Source of the DNA: Hippophae tibetana
Taxonomy: Eukaryota > Streptophyta > Magnoliopsida > Rosales > Elaeagnaceae
DNA length: 64,000 nt
Reading direction: 5' to 3'
Assembly: GCA_037013495.1 (NCBI GenBank)
Contig: CM072811.1
Location: forward strand, 39,199,452-39,263,451
Under the pieces are notes generated by a model that was not told where the DNA came from, searched no databases, and saw only the letters and a program-made list of their open reading frames with translations. Below, one piece after another: positions 35,250-45,850 of the stretch. Each line of letters opens with the position of its first letter. Position 1 is the stretch's first letter. A program made the translations under genes and the position numbers.

Positions 35250-35395
35250 TTTTAAATTTTGGAAAATAAGTTAAATACTTTAAATAAAAAAATTTCTATA
35301 TTAAGTAGTATACTTTCTTAATGGATTTATTTTAACTTTTAGAAAATAAGTTAAATACTTTAAATAAAAAATTTCTATATTAGGTAGTATAATTG
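35250..35395. repeat. direct repeat of about 62 bp, spaced about 80 bp
   Basis: GAAAATAAGTTAAATACTTT and the following TAAATAAAAAA...TTTCTATATTA(A/G)GTAGTATA occur twice with few differences. Confidence 0.8.
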
Positions 35396-37328
35396 TATGT
35401 CTTAAACGTATATTAATGAATTTACTTTCATAATTTAATTGAAAATTTAAGAAATTTATTTTTTTTCTTATTTCAACTATGTTCAAAGAAATTAATCAAA
35501 GAAAAAAAATTTAAAAAATAAAACAATTTCTGTGCAAGTTAAGTACGTGTCTTTAACTAATAAATTAAAAAGTAAAAAAAATACTTGTTATGCTTTGTAC
35601 AAAATTTTAAGGAATTAAAAAATATATATAATATGATTATAAAATTAAATAAATAATGATTAAATAGTGTTCTAAAATTTTAATTTTGCATTGTTTCATA
35701 AATATTTCCATTCAATCAATTTCTGTACGGAACTGTAATAAAAATATAGAAGGGGTCATTTGGCCAAGGAAAAAATCAAATATAAAAAATTGTAGTTTAC
35801 TTATATGAAATTGTTATATTATTATTATTTTCTTCATAGCTAGTTAAACTAAAATTATTATGTTGAATATTTATCTACAAAAATGAATAATGATTTAATT
35901 TAAATTTAAATTTTGATTATTTTTTTTTTTGTCAATTTGAATATCCAGTACACTCAACTATTTGATGGCCAAAATTATAAATAAATTTTTTTATTTATAT
36001 AATAATAATCAATGCAAAATAGATAATCTTTGGGTGAACAAATTAAATGATAGCTGTATAAAAATGTAAACAAATGAAAGTGTGTTATTAGTTTGTGTGG
36101 CAGGGCTGACTTGTGTCCCGGATCTGAGAAATTATATTTTTATTACCATAAATGTCAAAAACTATGGGCAAAAACATAAAAGGAGATGCCACGATATCAT
36201 AACATGATTTAGGTAAGAAAAATAATTATTACATAACAAGAAAAGAGAAAATTAGTGGGGGGGGCCTTCGCGAGTCCGTCCTTGTATTTCATATTATTAG
36301 ATTACAGGTTTGTGACACATGTAATATATGTGTGAGTTCAATTTTTGTATTTCATTTTTATTCCGTTCATTTGTATCATTAATATATGATTAATAAATAG
36401 ATAAAATTAATTAAAAGTTTAATTTTTTGTTAATTAAAATGTAAATTTTTTACCCTTATATATTTATTAACAATTGGTGTCATAGATTAATGATTAATTA
36501 GATTTATTGAAAAACACTAATGGCATGTTTTTTTAAAAAAAATATCAAAATAAATTAAATATTAATTTAAATGATAAAAAATTATTTTAAATATTAATTT
36601 ATAATATTAATTAAAAATTATTTTAATATTTATAAAATAAAAATAAAAAAATTACATACTATTTTAAATATAAATTATGTTATTAAAATATTTATCATTC
36701 ATTTTATCTAATTATATTATACAATTTATCATTAAATATTATATATACTAAGTATAAAACTATTCAATATATTTTAATTCAATACACCAAACAATTTATA
36801 GTAAGTATTATGATAAATTAAGGATGATGTTACTTAATTATCATCCTATGATATCTTAGTTGGTTAAATCAATAGCTTCTTAAAATAGATAAAACATTAT
36901 CAGATCTCATTAATCTCATTCCAAACATGCTTATTGGTGTACTAAAAATTATTAATTAAATACTCTTCATGATAAAATAAGTATCTTTTATCAAGAAAAA
37001 TACCTAGTTTTGTACTAATTCAGCAGTAATAATAAGCTATATATTTTATATATAGTCCTAAAAACACAAAAGATAACATTAAAAAGGGAAAGAAAAGTAA
37101 ATATAAAATGAAAATTAACATAGAATCATAATAATAAATTTTCAAAATAAAGTAAAACAACAATAAAAAGATAAAAGAAAACTAAATATTAAAAATAAAA
37201 AATGTTAAAAAAATGAAAAATAAAATGGATCAATAAAAAAATTGCAAAACAAAATAATAAATTGCTATAATGGAGTCGCATTAAGTCATTTTTTGGAATA
37301 GATTATTCATAACTTAAAAGAAGTTGTG

Positions 37329-37520
37329 GCGGTGTTCATCAACTAGCCTTGTGATAAAGGCACTGCTTCTTCTTTTTCATATGTCATGAGTTCGAATCTT
37401 CGTACGCATAGTTTGAGCAATTAATTAATGAGTATGTTATATATTTCAAAATATATACGCATAGTTTGAGCAATTAATTAATGAGTATGCTATATATTTC
37501 AAAATATATTATATTAACTG
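37329..37520 (+). mobile_element. tRNA-derived SINE-like element
   Basis: An A-box-like TAGCCTTGTGATAAAGG starts at 37344 and a B-box-like GAGTTCGAATC at 37388, 44 bp apart as in a tRNA-type internal RNA polymerase III promoter. The sequence does not fold as a complete tRNA: no acceptor stem pairs and no CCA-side match was found. A SINE is more likely than a tRNA gene. The 3' part contains a duplicated 53-bp block. The outer ends are not fixed. Confidence 0.55.
37404..37508. repeat. 53-bp tandem duplication in the SINE 3' part
   Basis: ACGCATAGTTTGAGCAATTA through TATATATTTCAAAATATAT occurs at 37404 and again at 37457 with one visible difference (GTTAT versus GCTAT). Confidence 0.9.
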
Positions 37521-38189
37521 GGATAAAAAATTGGTGCCTTGGACCTCTCTTATTATCAGATAAGTATGTACCTAATTCATTACATACTCATGCTCTCTTA
37601 TCTCTTAACATATATCCCTAGATTTATTTTGAATGCGCGTACATGAACTCATGCTCAATCTTATACTCATAACTTGATTAGGTGCTAACATTAAGAAGGT
37701 AAAAAAAATTAATGGGTTATTCAATTTTAAAAAGATAACCTAATAGGTGAATACACTCAAAAAAAAAAAATTATAAACTTTATTATAATATTATATTTAA
37801 TCAATATTTGATCTTATGTCTAAATCTCTTCAAAGTATAGATATTTGTCTCTTTCAAATCCATAATTTTTATTTTAACATATTTTATTATTTTATTAGTT
37901 CACTTGTCTTTTTTCTTTTGCAATGATCATTTAATTTAATTTTTTTTTGTAAAGGAAGGCCTAAGGTTTCTAGCCTAATCATCTAAAACTCTAATTCCAT
38001 GTCAAATTTCATAAGAATAAAATGTTATCTAATCCCAAAAAAGTTAGGTGGAGAAATTTGTAATTTTTATAAATTCTACCATAATATAATATGTAATAAA
38101 CAATGATATTATAACAAATATAAGTATGCATTTGTTAGAAAAATATGTCCTTGATTTATATTTTTTTTATACAAACTTTATATGAGTAT
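37521..38189. other. AT-rich intergenic DNA, no gene seen
   Basis: No open frame or RNA gene. Lies between the SINE-like element and the left LTR of the Tat element. Confidence 0.5.
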
Positions 38190-38545
38190 TGTTAGGAATG
38201 ATCCAATTTAGAGAGAAAAACCAAAGAAATGTTACAAAATGTGAGTTAGTATGTCAAGTTTATTACTAGGTATATATATATATATGGGTATTATAAGTAC
38301 ATGTGTCAATTACTTAATACACATCACTATGTATAAGAAGGTTACAATAATAAAAGCATATACTAATCGAAACGCGACATCATTGTAAAAAGGAGCTAGT
38401 GGTTGAACCTCTTGTGCTTCATAGGGTGAGGTTGCTCCAAATGTCTAGATTTAAGGAGCAATTAAGATACAAGATTCGAGCAGTGTGTCTCATGACTCAT
38501 GCACTATAAATGCTTCGACAATGGGTCGTACTTTATGTTCAAACA
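38190..38545 (-). repeat. Tat element 3' LTR (left copy)
   Basis: TGTTAGGAATGATCCAATTT to TTTATGTTCAAACA. It aligns with 49962-50323 over its length: ACATGTGTC(A/G)ATTAC, AGAAGGTTA, AACCTCTTGTG, TGCTCCAAATGT(C/T)TAGAT, CACTATAAATGC or TACTATAAATGC. ACTATAAATGC on the plus strand is a composition-neutral block. Just inside, TCCCCTTATTCTATT is the complement of a likely polypurine tract. Confidence 0.85.
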
Positions 38546-39099
38546 TCAAGTCCCCTTATTCTATTAACTTGTTGTTTAATCAAGATGGAAGAATAAAAGG
38601 GTGAGCAGTAAAAACATTGCAAATGGAATTTAAACAATCTTGCATGCTCCAATGAATTCTCCATATACCTTTCAACTTGTCAGTTAATTAGAGAGAGAAA
38701 ATTCAAACCTCTATATTAAATGGGAGGCAAGGCATTCATTTTCATAATTCTCAAAAAATGAAATTAACTCTCTCAAAAAAGCTTTGTCGCTTCACTTCTT
38801 GCTTTTAAGTTTTCCTTACTCGTGGGGTAAGTTAATTAGATCGACATTTTAAATATCTTTGCTTAGCTCTTGGAGATTCGTCCTCACGTTTAATCGAATC
38901 TCATTCTTTTTATGTTGGTTCTTAATTTTCCTTCTCAACTTTTTAAGTAACTCCTTAACTGCTCATATCTTATCTTTTTCCTATTGTTTTTTTATATAGC
39001 AAACATGTATAGATAAATAGTAATTAAGTAGGAAAATAGGAAGAATGGTACTCTTTCCACCCTTGTCGAGTTCTTCTTTTTGGGAAAGTCCCTAATATC

Positions 39100-41190
39100 C
39101 TACATACTCTAATAAGGAGGATATTGTGAGCTCGAGATCAATCATAGATGAGATCATGCCATTTAAGGATGAAGAGATGCTAATTACCCTAACTTGAGAT
39201 TCCAACCACACACTACCTTGACTATTAGGCTAAGTGTCCATCACTCATAAAATATCTACTCTAAAAGAGTGGAGAAAATATGCTCACCAAAGATGGATAA
39301 AGGAACCAACAGGTCGAACAAAAGGTTGGAACGCCAAGGTACCCACTAGTGGTTTGACTTCAAGGGACAAGAAAAGGTTGAGAAAAACATACTATATACC
39401 ACTAATCATCAACATATTGATTCCTAGCCCAGATGCATTAGATAGTGATTCCCTTTAGGGTTGCACGAATTTCATGAAAAGGCTCTTTGGCTTGGGCTCA
39501 GGTTTCCTTTGTATCCCTTTATAAGGAAGTTTTTAAAAAGGCCATAGTTCGTGCCCAACTAATTATTACCAAATGGGTGGAAGTATCTTGTTTGTCGTAC
39601 ACTAATATGTAGATAGCTCAAGGTGGAATTAGAGATTCCAAAGTTCAACGAGGCATATATGCTAAAACAAAACTCTACTAATATAAGAAGAGTCTACATG
39701 TCAACCAAACTAGATATAGGTTGAAATTTCATGCTTCTTGAGAACGAGAAGAAATGAAAGTAATATTTTTTATACATCTCGGTAGGAGAAAAATGAGAAT
39801 GATGAAAGGCTCAAAAGAAGTTCTAGGATCAACATGAAACTTGTGATTAGAAATATGAGCTCAAATATAATGACCTTGAGCCTTGAGGTTAAGGAAATGT
39901 TAGCTTGTGTCTAGAACTATCTGCCCAAGTCTACATCTTGGAAGAATCTCTTGTCAAACCACATTTTGTAGTGTGTCGATTGATGAGACTAGGCTATATT
40001 CCTCCTCCTTGTAAACCTCAAGCATCAGCTAAACTTAAAACTCCACTTGATGACTTTGGGGGTGTTTTTGAAGAAGTTCTAGATGATGGTGAGCTGTGAG
40101 CTTTCTTTTTTTAGCTCATGCTCATATAAAGTTCTTTTTCTTTAATATTCTAACATACTACTATTTTCTTTTTGTCTCAATAGAGTTTGATCCAAAAGAA
40201 ATGCTTGCACGATTTGCAAGCGAGAAGGACATGGGCTTATAAAAGAAGAGAGCTCATCAAAGTCCAAGAAAGAAAGTAAAGACTTGAGTAGAGATACTAT
40301 TTATGCCCCAGCCTAAGCCAAGAGGAATAGAGGCCTAGGAATAGTTATTGAGGAAGCTATTCCTCCCTAAAGTTTGGAGGTTTTGACCTCACCTTTTCCA
40401 ATCTCCTCGATCTAACAGACATCTTTATCAGTTTCATCAGGCTAACATACACCACATTCTTATGCTCGAGACTTGGGGAAGGGAGTTATTGAGGACTCTA
40501 CCCAGAATGAGACCAAGGGTATGGCTCCATAACATGGAGACCACTTTGTTCAACACCTCCTATTCATGGTCATTGAAAGAGAACTCAATGTTCCATGCAA
40601 GGACACTCAACCTTCTCTTGTTATGTGTACGCTCCAGTTTCAAGTTAGACAAACAAGGCTCTCATCGTAATTTTAATCTCTTCATTCCTCTAACTTATTG
40701 ATCTTACTAGCTCCATTTTTTAGGAACAATTAATGCACTAGTTGGACAGAGTGAAGGGTGTCTCTAAGGTGAATGAGGAGCTCGAGAAAGAAAATGAGGG
40801 CCACCACTCCAATCTAGCCACTTAATAAGGGGGGAGGCCATTGATAACAAGGAAAAGTTGTCTCGAGCTACCAAAGAGATTAAATATTATGTAAGGAAGC
40901 TCGAGACGTCTAAGGAAAAAGAGAGAAAAGCCTTAATCAAAAGTGTTATATGAGTGCTACAAGCGAGAAACTAACAGAGAATGCTCAGATTGGCTACAGT
41001 ATGACCATGTAATGTTTCAAGGAAGAGGCCAAGAATAAAAAAACTTGACAAGTAGTATTACCAGATATTGAACTTTCTAGTCATACCAACAAGTTTACCC
41101 ACTTATACTTAGATGCGATGAAGAATCATAGGAGACTAAAGATGAAGTCGAAGTGGGAGATGCAACTAACAATCCTGGGAATGTTTGATT
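39100..41190 (+). pseudogene. degenerate antisense ORF of the Tat element (Transposase_28-like)
   Basis: On the strand opposite to gag-pol, between integrase and 3' LTR, the frame from 39491 reads LGLRFPLYPFIRKFLKRP, a stop, then FVPN, a stop, then LLPNGWKYLV. This pattern matches the 'G-L-x-F-P-L-x-P-F...L-A-P-x-Q-L-x-P-N-x-W' block of the plant family once named putative gypsy-type transposon (Transposase_28 in Pfam, from memory). A later stretch (about 40750-41180) is Glu/Lys-rich with VNEELEKENEG, coiled-coil-like, and ends in an acidic DEVEVGDATNNP tail. Stops occur throughout. Antisense ORFs at this position are known from several Tat elements; their function is unknown. Open frames at 39234-39458, 39905-40099 and 40462-40701 are fragments of, or overlap, this relic. 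Confidence 0.6.
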
Positions 41191-41591
41191 TTTGTAATAT
41201 GTTTGAGGTAAGTATTTGTAAAGCTTGACCTCATTCTTTTGTAATAGGTTCGAGCTCTTTCTTGTAATAGCTCATCCTCTCTTTTGTAATGGTTTTTGAA
41301 TTTTCAATAAACAAATTTTAATTTATGACATTGAACTCTTAGCTAAAAATATGTATGCATTTATATATATACAAATACAAATACATATACGTATAAGTTT
41401 GTGTTTTTTATAGGACACATTTATTGATGTTAACTTGTTCATTGTATTTTGGACATTTGTCCATTTGGTTATCCCAATTCTTTTCCTATATAAGGCAATA
41501 AGCTACTTGTTGAAGCATATAGGGAAAGCTTTAGTTTCTCTAAATATTTGAAGCATCAACCTTATTTTTTGTCCTTGAGTGTCATGGTCGT
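41191..41591. other. Tat element internal non-coding segment
   Basis: Lies between the end of the antisense ORF relic and the solo LTR. It should hold the missing C-terminal part of the integrase on the minus strand, but I could not recognise it. Confidence 0.4.
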
Positions 41592-43047
41592 TGATGAGTG
41601 TTTGAAAAGCACTATTATTTTATTATGTTTAATGTGATAAATAGAGTTGACTATAGCATATTTATGTGATAATTTATACAAATTATTTGTTCAAAATCAC
41701 ATGTATTTTTTGTTGTTTTTTAGATATTTTTTTATTCAAATTGGTAAATTGATAAACAATTGAAAAACCATGTCTAAAGCACTGATTTTCAACTTAAAAG
41801 ATTAAAAGAATAATACATGTAAAGCTTATATGTGATCCAACCAGTTTGTAAGGGGTGAAACAAGAAAACAAAGTAAAACAATGTGGGTTGCAACATGAAA
41901 TATAGTGGGTCGTGGTGTACTTCATTTTGTTAAAAATGAAATTCAAGCGGCTTGACTTGAGTTGCAGTGAAGAAATGTTGGGCCGCATCATGATCATTTA
42001 TGTTTCAAATGAGATAAGCCAAAATGAGACGCGGGTCACAACGTGAATAAATGTGGGCCATGGCATGTGAACAATTTCCCTTCACGATCCCTTTTTCTCG
42101 CCATCCTAAACCTATTTATACTTAGCATTTTTGTCTTTACAACAAATTAGATTAGAATAGAATATGTAGTTTTTATTTTATTGTAAAGATGATCCAAGAA
42201 TTCGAATAAGGTAGTGACAACTCATTTAGAGATTCGGAATCATTTTTATAAAAAAAAGGATAATTTTATTGTTATATATTTCTTCTTTTTGTAATTGGGA
42301 TTTTGGTCTCTACTTGCAATGATTGAAGAACAATTTTGTAATTTAAATAAATAAAAGTTTAAATTTATTTTTTATTCACAATCTTTAGATCTATAATTAT
42401 AAATTAATGATTAAAAATATATTATAGAACTAAGCATTAGACAGATCTTATGTGCTTAGTTGTGCAAATAAAAGTATATTTTAAATTCATTGATTTGCAT
42501 TAATTTAGATGGTTGAAAAATAACTTTAATTATAAATTAATGATGGATTAAATTTTGATTTATAATTAAAGAATATATCTACCCTAGGTTTATCAATTTT
42601 TAATCTTATGGTTGATCAAGAAAAGTTATTAATTAATTAAAGATTTTGGTAGATATATATTTATTTAGTTTTTTGAACTAATCAATTTCAACCTTGGCCA
42701 AGGAAGAAAAAAAGAATTGACTAATTGATTATCATTGGAAACTCACAATGATTATATGGAGTTTTATTTAAAAAGAAACTAAATTAGTAAAATCTAGCTT
42801 ATACTTAAATCACTTAATTTATTTTGTCCATGAATAGTTATACTCCCTAAAATTCCATATATATCCATTTTCTTTGGTTCGACATAGTTTTACTTGCTTT
42901 CTTTATATGTTAATTTAATATAGAATTTATAGTTATGTTCTTACAAACCGTAATTCCTTGAGAGATATTGTTAGAAGTATACTTATCACTTATTACAAGT
43001 AATTTATGCACTTGCAAGTTTTTTATAAATACAAAATTTTATTATCA
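41592..43047 (+). mobile_element. solo LTR (Athila-like family), plus orientation, inside the Tat integrase
   Basis: Starts TGATGAGTGTTTGAAAAGCA, nearly the same as the start of the nested LTR at 47728 on the minus strand (TGATGAGTGCTCAAAAAGCA). It ends with AAGTATACTTATCAC...GCACTTGCAAG...TTATCA, again like that LTR's 3' end. It carries a GC-richer middle (41880-42100), and CCTATTTATACTTAGC at about 42111 is a TATA-like promoter. No internal sequence adjoins it and integrase sequence resumes directly after it, so recombination between LTRs probably removed the rest. A clear target duplication was not seen. Confidence 0.7.
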
Positions 43048-43460
43048 AGTTTTTGTTTTCCATTATCTGTGACAATTTCCTTGGAAAAACTGAAGCGACA
43101 TATTATGTTCTTCCATATGAATCAAATTACTTCCTATTCCCTTATTCTTCTTACACGCTCAGCCTTAATCTACTTTGTAAAATAATCTATGGCTACTAGC
43201 AAAAACTTCTTATGGCCTACTTCTTGTGGAAATGGTCTAACTATATCAAGTCTTCATTTGTAGAACAACCATGGGCTGACGACACATGTCATTTGTGTTA
43301 ATGGTACATAGGAAAATGGAGTGAATCTTTGACATTTGAGGCATGCTTAGGTATACTTTACACAATATGCTAAAATTATTGGCCAATAATGACCTTGTTT
43401 CATGATTTGTTGGGATAGTTTTCTTCCATCTGAATGAGAATCACACTCCATTTCATAAGC
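43048..43460 (-). pseudogene. Tat integrase remnant
   Basis: Minus-strand translation gives ECDSHSDGRKLSQQIMKQGH then YWP, and CLKCQRFTPF (the HHCC zinc region: 'H-x-G-x-R-x-L...Q-G-Y-Y-W-P...C-x-x-C-Q'). PWLFYK, DIVRPFPQEVGHKKFLLVAI and DYFTK follow, holding the first catalytic Asp. EIVTDNGKQ contains the second. It breaks off at the solo LTR. Confidence 0.8.
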
Positions 43461-43639
43461 CTTTTAATTGACTTCTATTGAGAACTCTTTGGCTATGTAT
43501 AGAAGCCTAGATCCGAGGGAATAAGTGAAAACCATGGAATAGTGACCTCACAAATGTTTCCAACAATTTTTTCTAATTCTTTCCTACTAGCCTCAATGAA
43601 AATGGTTATTGTGAGTATCCCGTTTCCATTAGCCTCACG

Positions 43640-43970
43640 TATAACAACTAGGTGGCCAAGGCATCAGTATGACTATTCTATTTTTTAGGTATCAGCTTTA
43701 TCTCAAAGTTAGCAAAATTTAAACATTCTATTTTTAATTATTCTACATACCTTTCCATATTACTATCTTTGGATTCAAACGTGCCCATATATTGGTTGAC
43801 CATCAATCATGAATTGTTATATAGTACAATATTATTTTCTCTGAGCTTTTTTGAGGTTATAACTCCAAAGATGGTTGCCTCATATTTTAAGACATTGTTA
43901 CTTGTCCATCCTTACAAAGTATTCAAAGTAGTTTTCATTATGATCAAGTATGACAACCTTCAAACCCTAC
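43640..43970 (-). pseudogene. Tat RNase H remnant
   Basis: Minus-strand blocks VFVNDADIFKE, YEATIFGVITSKKL, IVLYNNS then LMVNQYMGTFESKDSNMERY, and NSHTDALA match Gypsy-Tat RNase H ('x-V-D-G-A...Y-E-A-L-x-x-G-L...x-S-D-S-x-L-V-V-N-Q-x-x-G-x-x-E-A-K...N-x-x-A-D-A-L-A'). Two catalytic Asp positions are Asn. Confidence 0.7.
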
Positions 43971-44249
43971 TTCTTTGAAAATATCAGCATCATTCACGAA
44001 CACCTGCCATATTTGGGCTTTCTTTATTTCAATACTGCACACCTCCCCTATGTCTCCATTATCAACAAATTTTCTGATTCGGCGACTAAATCTACCAAGG
44101 ATTGGGCTTTTATAGAAGATTTGGAATAATCATGATATCATACTTTCCTAACTCTATTACAATGTGTTCCAACCTCAATGTTATTTAAGGCTTCTTTAGC
44201 ATGCTTTTCAAAGGATGTGAGGCAATTACTATTGAAGTTCATTTCAAAA

Positions 44250-44950
44250 ACATAATGTATTCTTTCTTAATAAGTTTCAGAATGGAAGACATTTATTAGT
44301 GCTTTTAGAAATAAATTTGGTAAGTGCTACAATCCTTTCATTTAGTTATTGGATTCCTTTCAAGTCATATAGTGGCATCATATTGACTAGGGCTAGGATC
44401 TTATTTGGATTGGCTTTGATTCCATGGATTGAGATAAGATATCCTAGGAACTTGTCTAAAGTAATGCCAAAAACACACCTTTTTGGATTAAGTCTCATCC
44501 TATACTTTCTCATGACCCCAAACACTTCTTTTATATCTTTAATATGGTCCATAGGCTGTATAATTTTAATCATCATGTATTCTTCCATGTTTTTCCCTAA
44601 TTGATCCTTTAATATTTTGTTGACTAACCATTGATATGTATCTCTATGTTCTTCAACCCAAAAGGATTTTTGGTGTAACAGAAAATACCATTTTTGATGA
44701 TGAAAGATGCTTTCTCTTCATATTATGGATGCGTTCTAATTTGGTGATAACCATAATAAGCATCAAGAAAACTCATCAAACTAAAGCCGACGGTAGTATC
44801 AACTAGTTGATCAATACTTGATCAAGGTAAACATTCTTTTGGGCAATCATCATTTAAATTAGAGCAGGCCACACACATCCGAGGTGATCCATATGCTTTC
44901 TTTACCAATACTACATTAGATAGCCACATCGAATAATATACCACTCTAAC
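44250..44950 (-). pseudogene. Tat reverse transcriptase remnant
   Basis: From about 44935 down, minus-strand frames give SMWLSNVVLVKKAYGSPRMC, then an 'N-D-D-C-P-K-E' block, LMSFLDAYYGYHQI, and FGLKN. The open piece 44588-44346 contains DHIKDIKEVFGVMRKYRM, LNPKRCVFGITLDKFLGYLI and HGIKANPNKILALVNM. These are hallmark blocks of Tat/Ogre-type RT ('L-N-P-x-K-C-x-F-G-V...G-K-F-L-G-F...G-I-E-A-N-P-x-K'). The catalytic box survives only as a shifted GATGAT. Confidence 0.85.
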
Positions 44951-44959
44951 AATCTTTGT

Positions 44960-45637
44960 TTATTTACATGTGGCCACCTGGGATTTGATCACTTTATTCT
45001 TTTCACTTGAGAACATCTCTCGGGAGCTTTTCTGTTGGGAATTAGCACCCAACATCTCAAAGAGGTTATACATCTCTGAGGCAGTCTTTTCTCCTATTGC
45101 TCCTCCTGCAGCATTGTCGACAATGAATTGACATTGTTGTGTAAGTCCATCGTAAAAGAATTGGTTCTGCAACTGCAGGGGAAAGCTGTGATGGGGTCAT
45201 TGAGTGAGAAACATTTTGAACCTATCCCAAGCTTCATGGAATGGTTCTCCTTCCATCTGAGAGAAAGTAGCAATCTTTCCTCTCAACTCTGATGTTTTTT
45301 GGTGGGAATAGAATTTTCCCATGAATTTATTGTAAATGTTACCCCATGTCATCAGAGAACCTGGGGGAAGTGACATCAACCAAGCTTTGGCCTTATCCTT
45401 TAAGGTGTAGGGGAAACATCTCATTCTAAGTTGATCCTCGTTTAGAATACCGAGGGGGAATGTTTGGACCGTAGCATAGAAATCTCTCATGAAAGAAAGA
45501 GAATCTTCATTAGGTAGCCCATAAAAGGAAGGAAGCATAGAAAAATGAATATTTTTTAGGTCATAATTCCGAGCAGCCTCACCTAACTGGATAGCGGCAG
45601 TTGCCGTGCCAATCACCGGTCTTGCAAACTCCTTCAT
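44960..45637 (-). pseudogene. Athila-type gag, one in-frame TGA
   Basis: The frame reads MKEFARPVIGTATAAIQLGE, then ARNYDLKNIHFSMLPSFYGL, DSLSFMRDFYATVQTFPLG, MRCFPYTLKDKAKAWLMSLP and TWGNIYNKFMGKFYSHQKT. A stop follows LTQ, then FFYDGLTQQCQFIVDNAAGG and EKTASEMYNLFEML. This is the retrotransposon gag domain as in Athila ('F-P-x-S-L-x-D-x-A-x-x-W-L-x-S-L-P...W...L-x-x-x-F-L-x-K-F-F-P...Y-E-A-W-x-R-F-K...G-L...A-A-G-G'). The TGA at 45197-45199 replaces the Cys in the usual 'C-P-H-H-G' segment. Otherwise about 226 residues are continuous. Confidence 0.85.
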
Positions 45638-45826
45638 AGTGGTTTCCCTAACTATTAAATAAAAAAAAATTATTTATTTATTTTATTTTTTTATTTTTTT
45701 ATTTCTTATGAATTTTGAAATTTGATTATTATTATTTTTTTATTATTAAAAAAAATATCACAATTATTTACAGCACAAAAATATTTTTAAAAAAATTTTG
45801 ATAAATAATTTAAAAACGCTATTCCT

Positions 45827-45844
45827 TCCCCGGCAACGGCGCCA
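45827..45844 (-). other. primer-binding site (TGGCGCCGTTGCCGGGGA)
   Basis: An exact 18-nt match on the minus strand to the primer site common in plant Athila, Tat and LARD elements, which I recall as pairing with a tRNA-Asp 3' end. It lies 6 bp inside the LTR end, which fixes the LTR boundary and the element's direction. Confidence 0.9.
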
Positions 45845-45850
45845 AAAACT

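Larger units (their letters stand above)
33123..37328. other. AT-rich intergenic DNA with a short GC-richer patch
   Basis: No gene found in about 4.2 kb. The patch 33170-33420 is GC-richer and holds CACGTG words like those near 1.4-1.75 kb; its open frames on both strands look accidental. The stretch 34800-35010 contains GGCGCCTATATATAGGC and an 'ACAGCTGTC' segment, possibly a decayed Copia LTR promoter, but no partner was found. A run of eight G occurs near 36256. Confidence 0.5.

Noticed and set aside
37329-37420. Functional tRNA gene
   Set aside because: A and B boxes are present, but acceptor and anticodon stems do not pair and no plausible anticodon loop was found.
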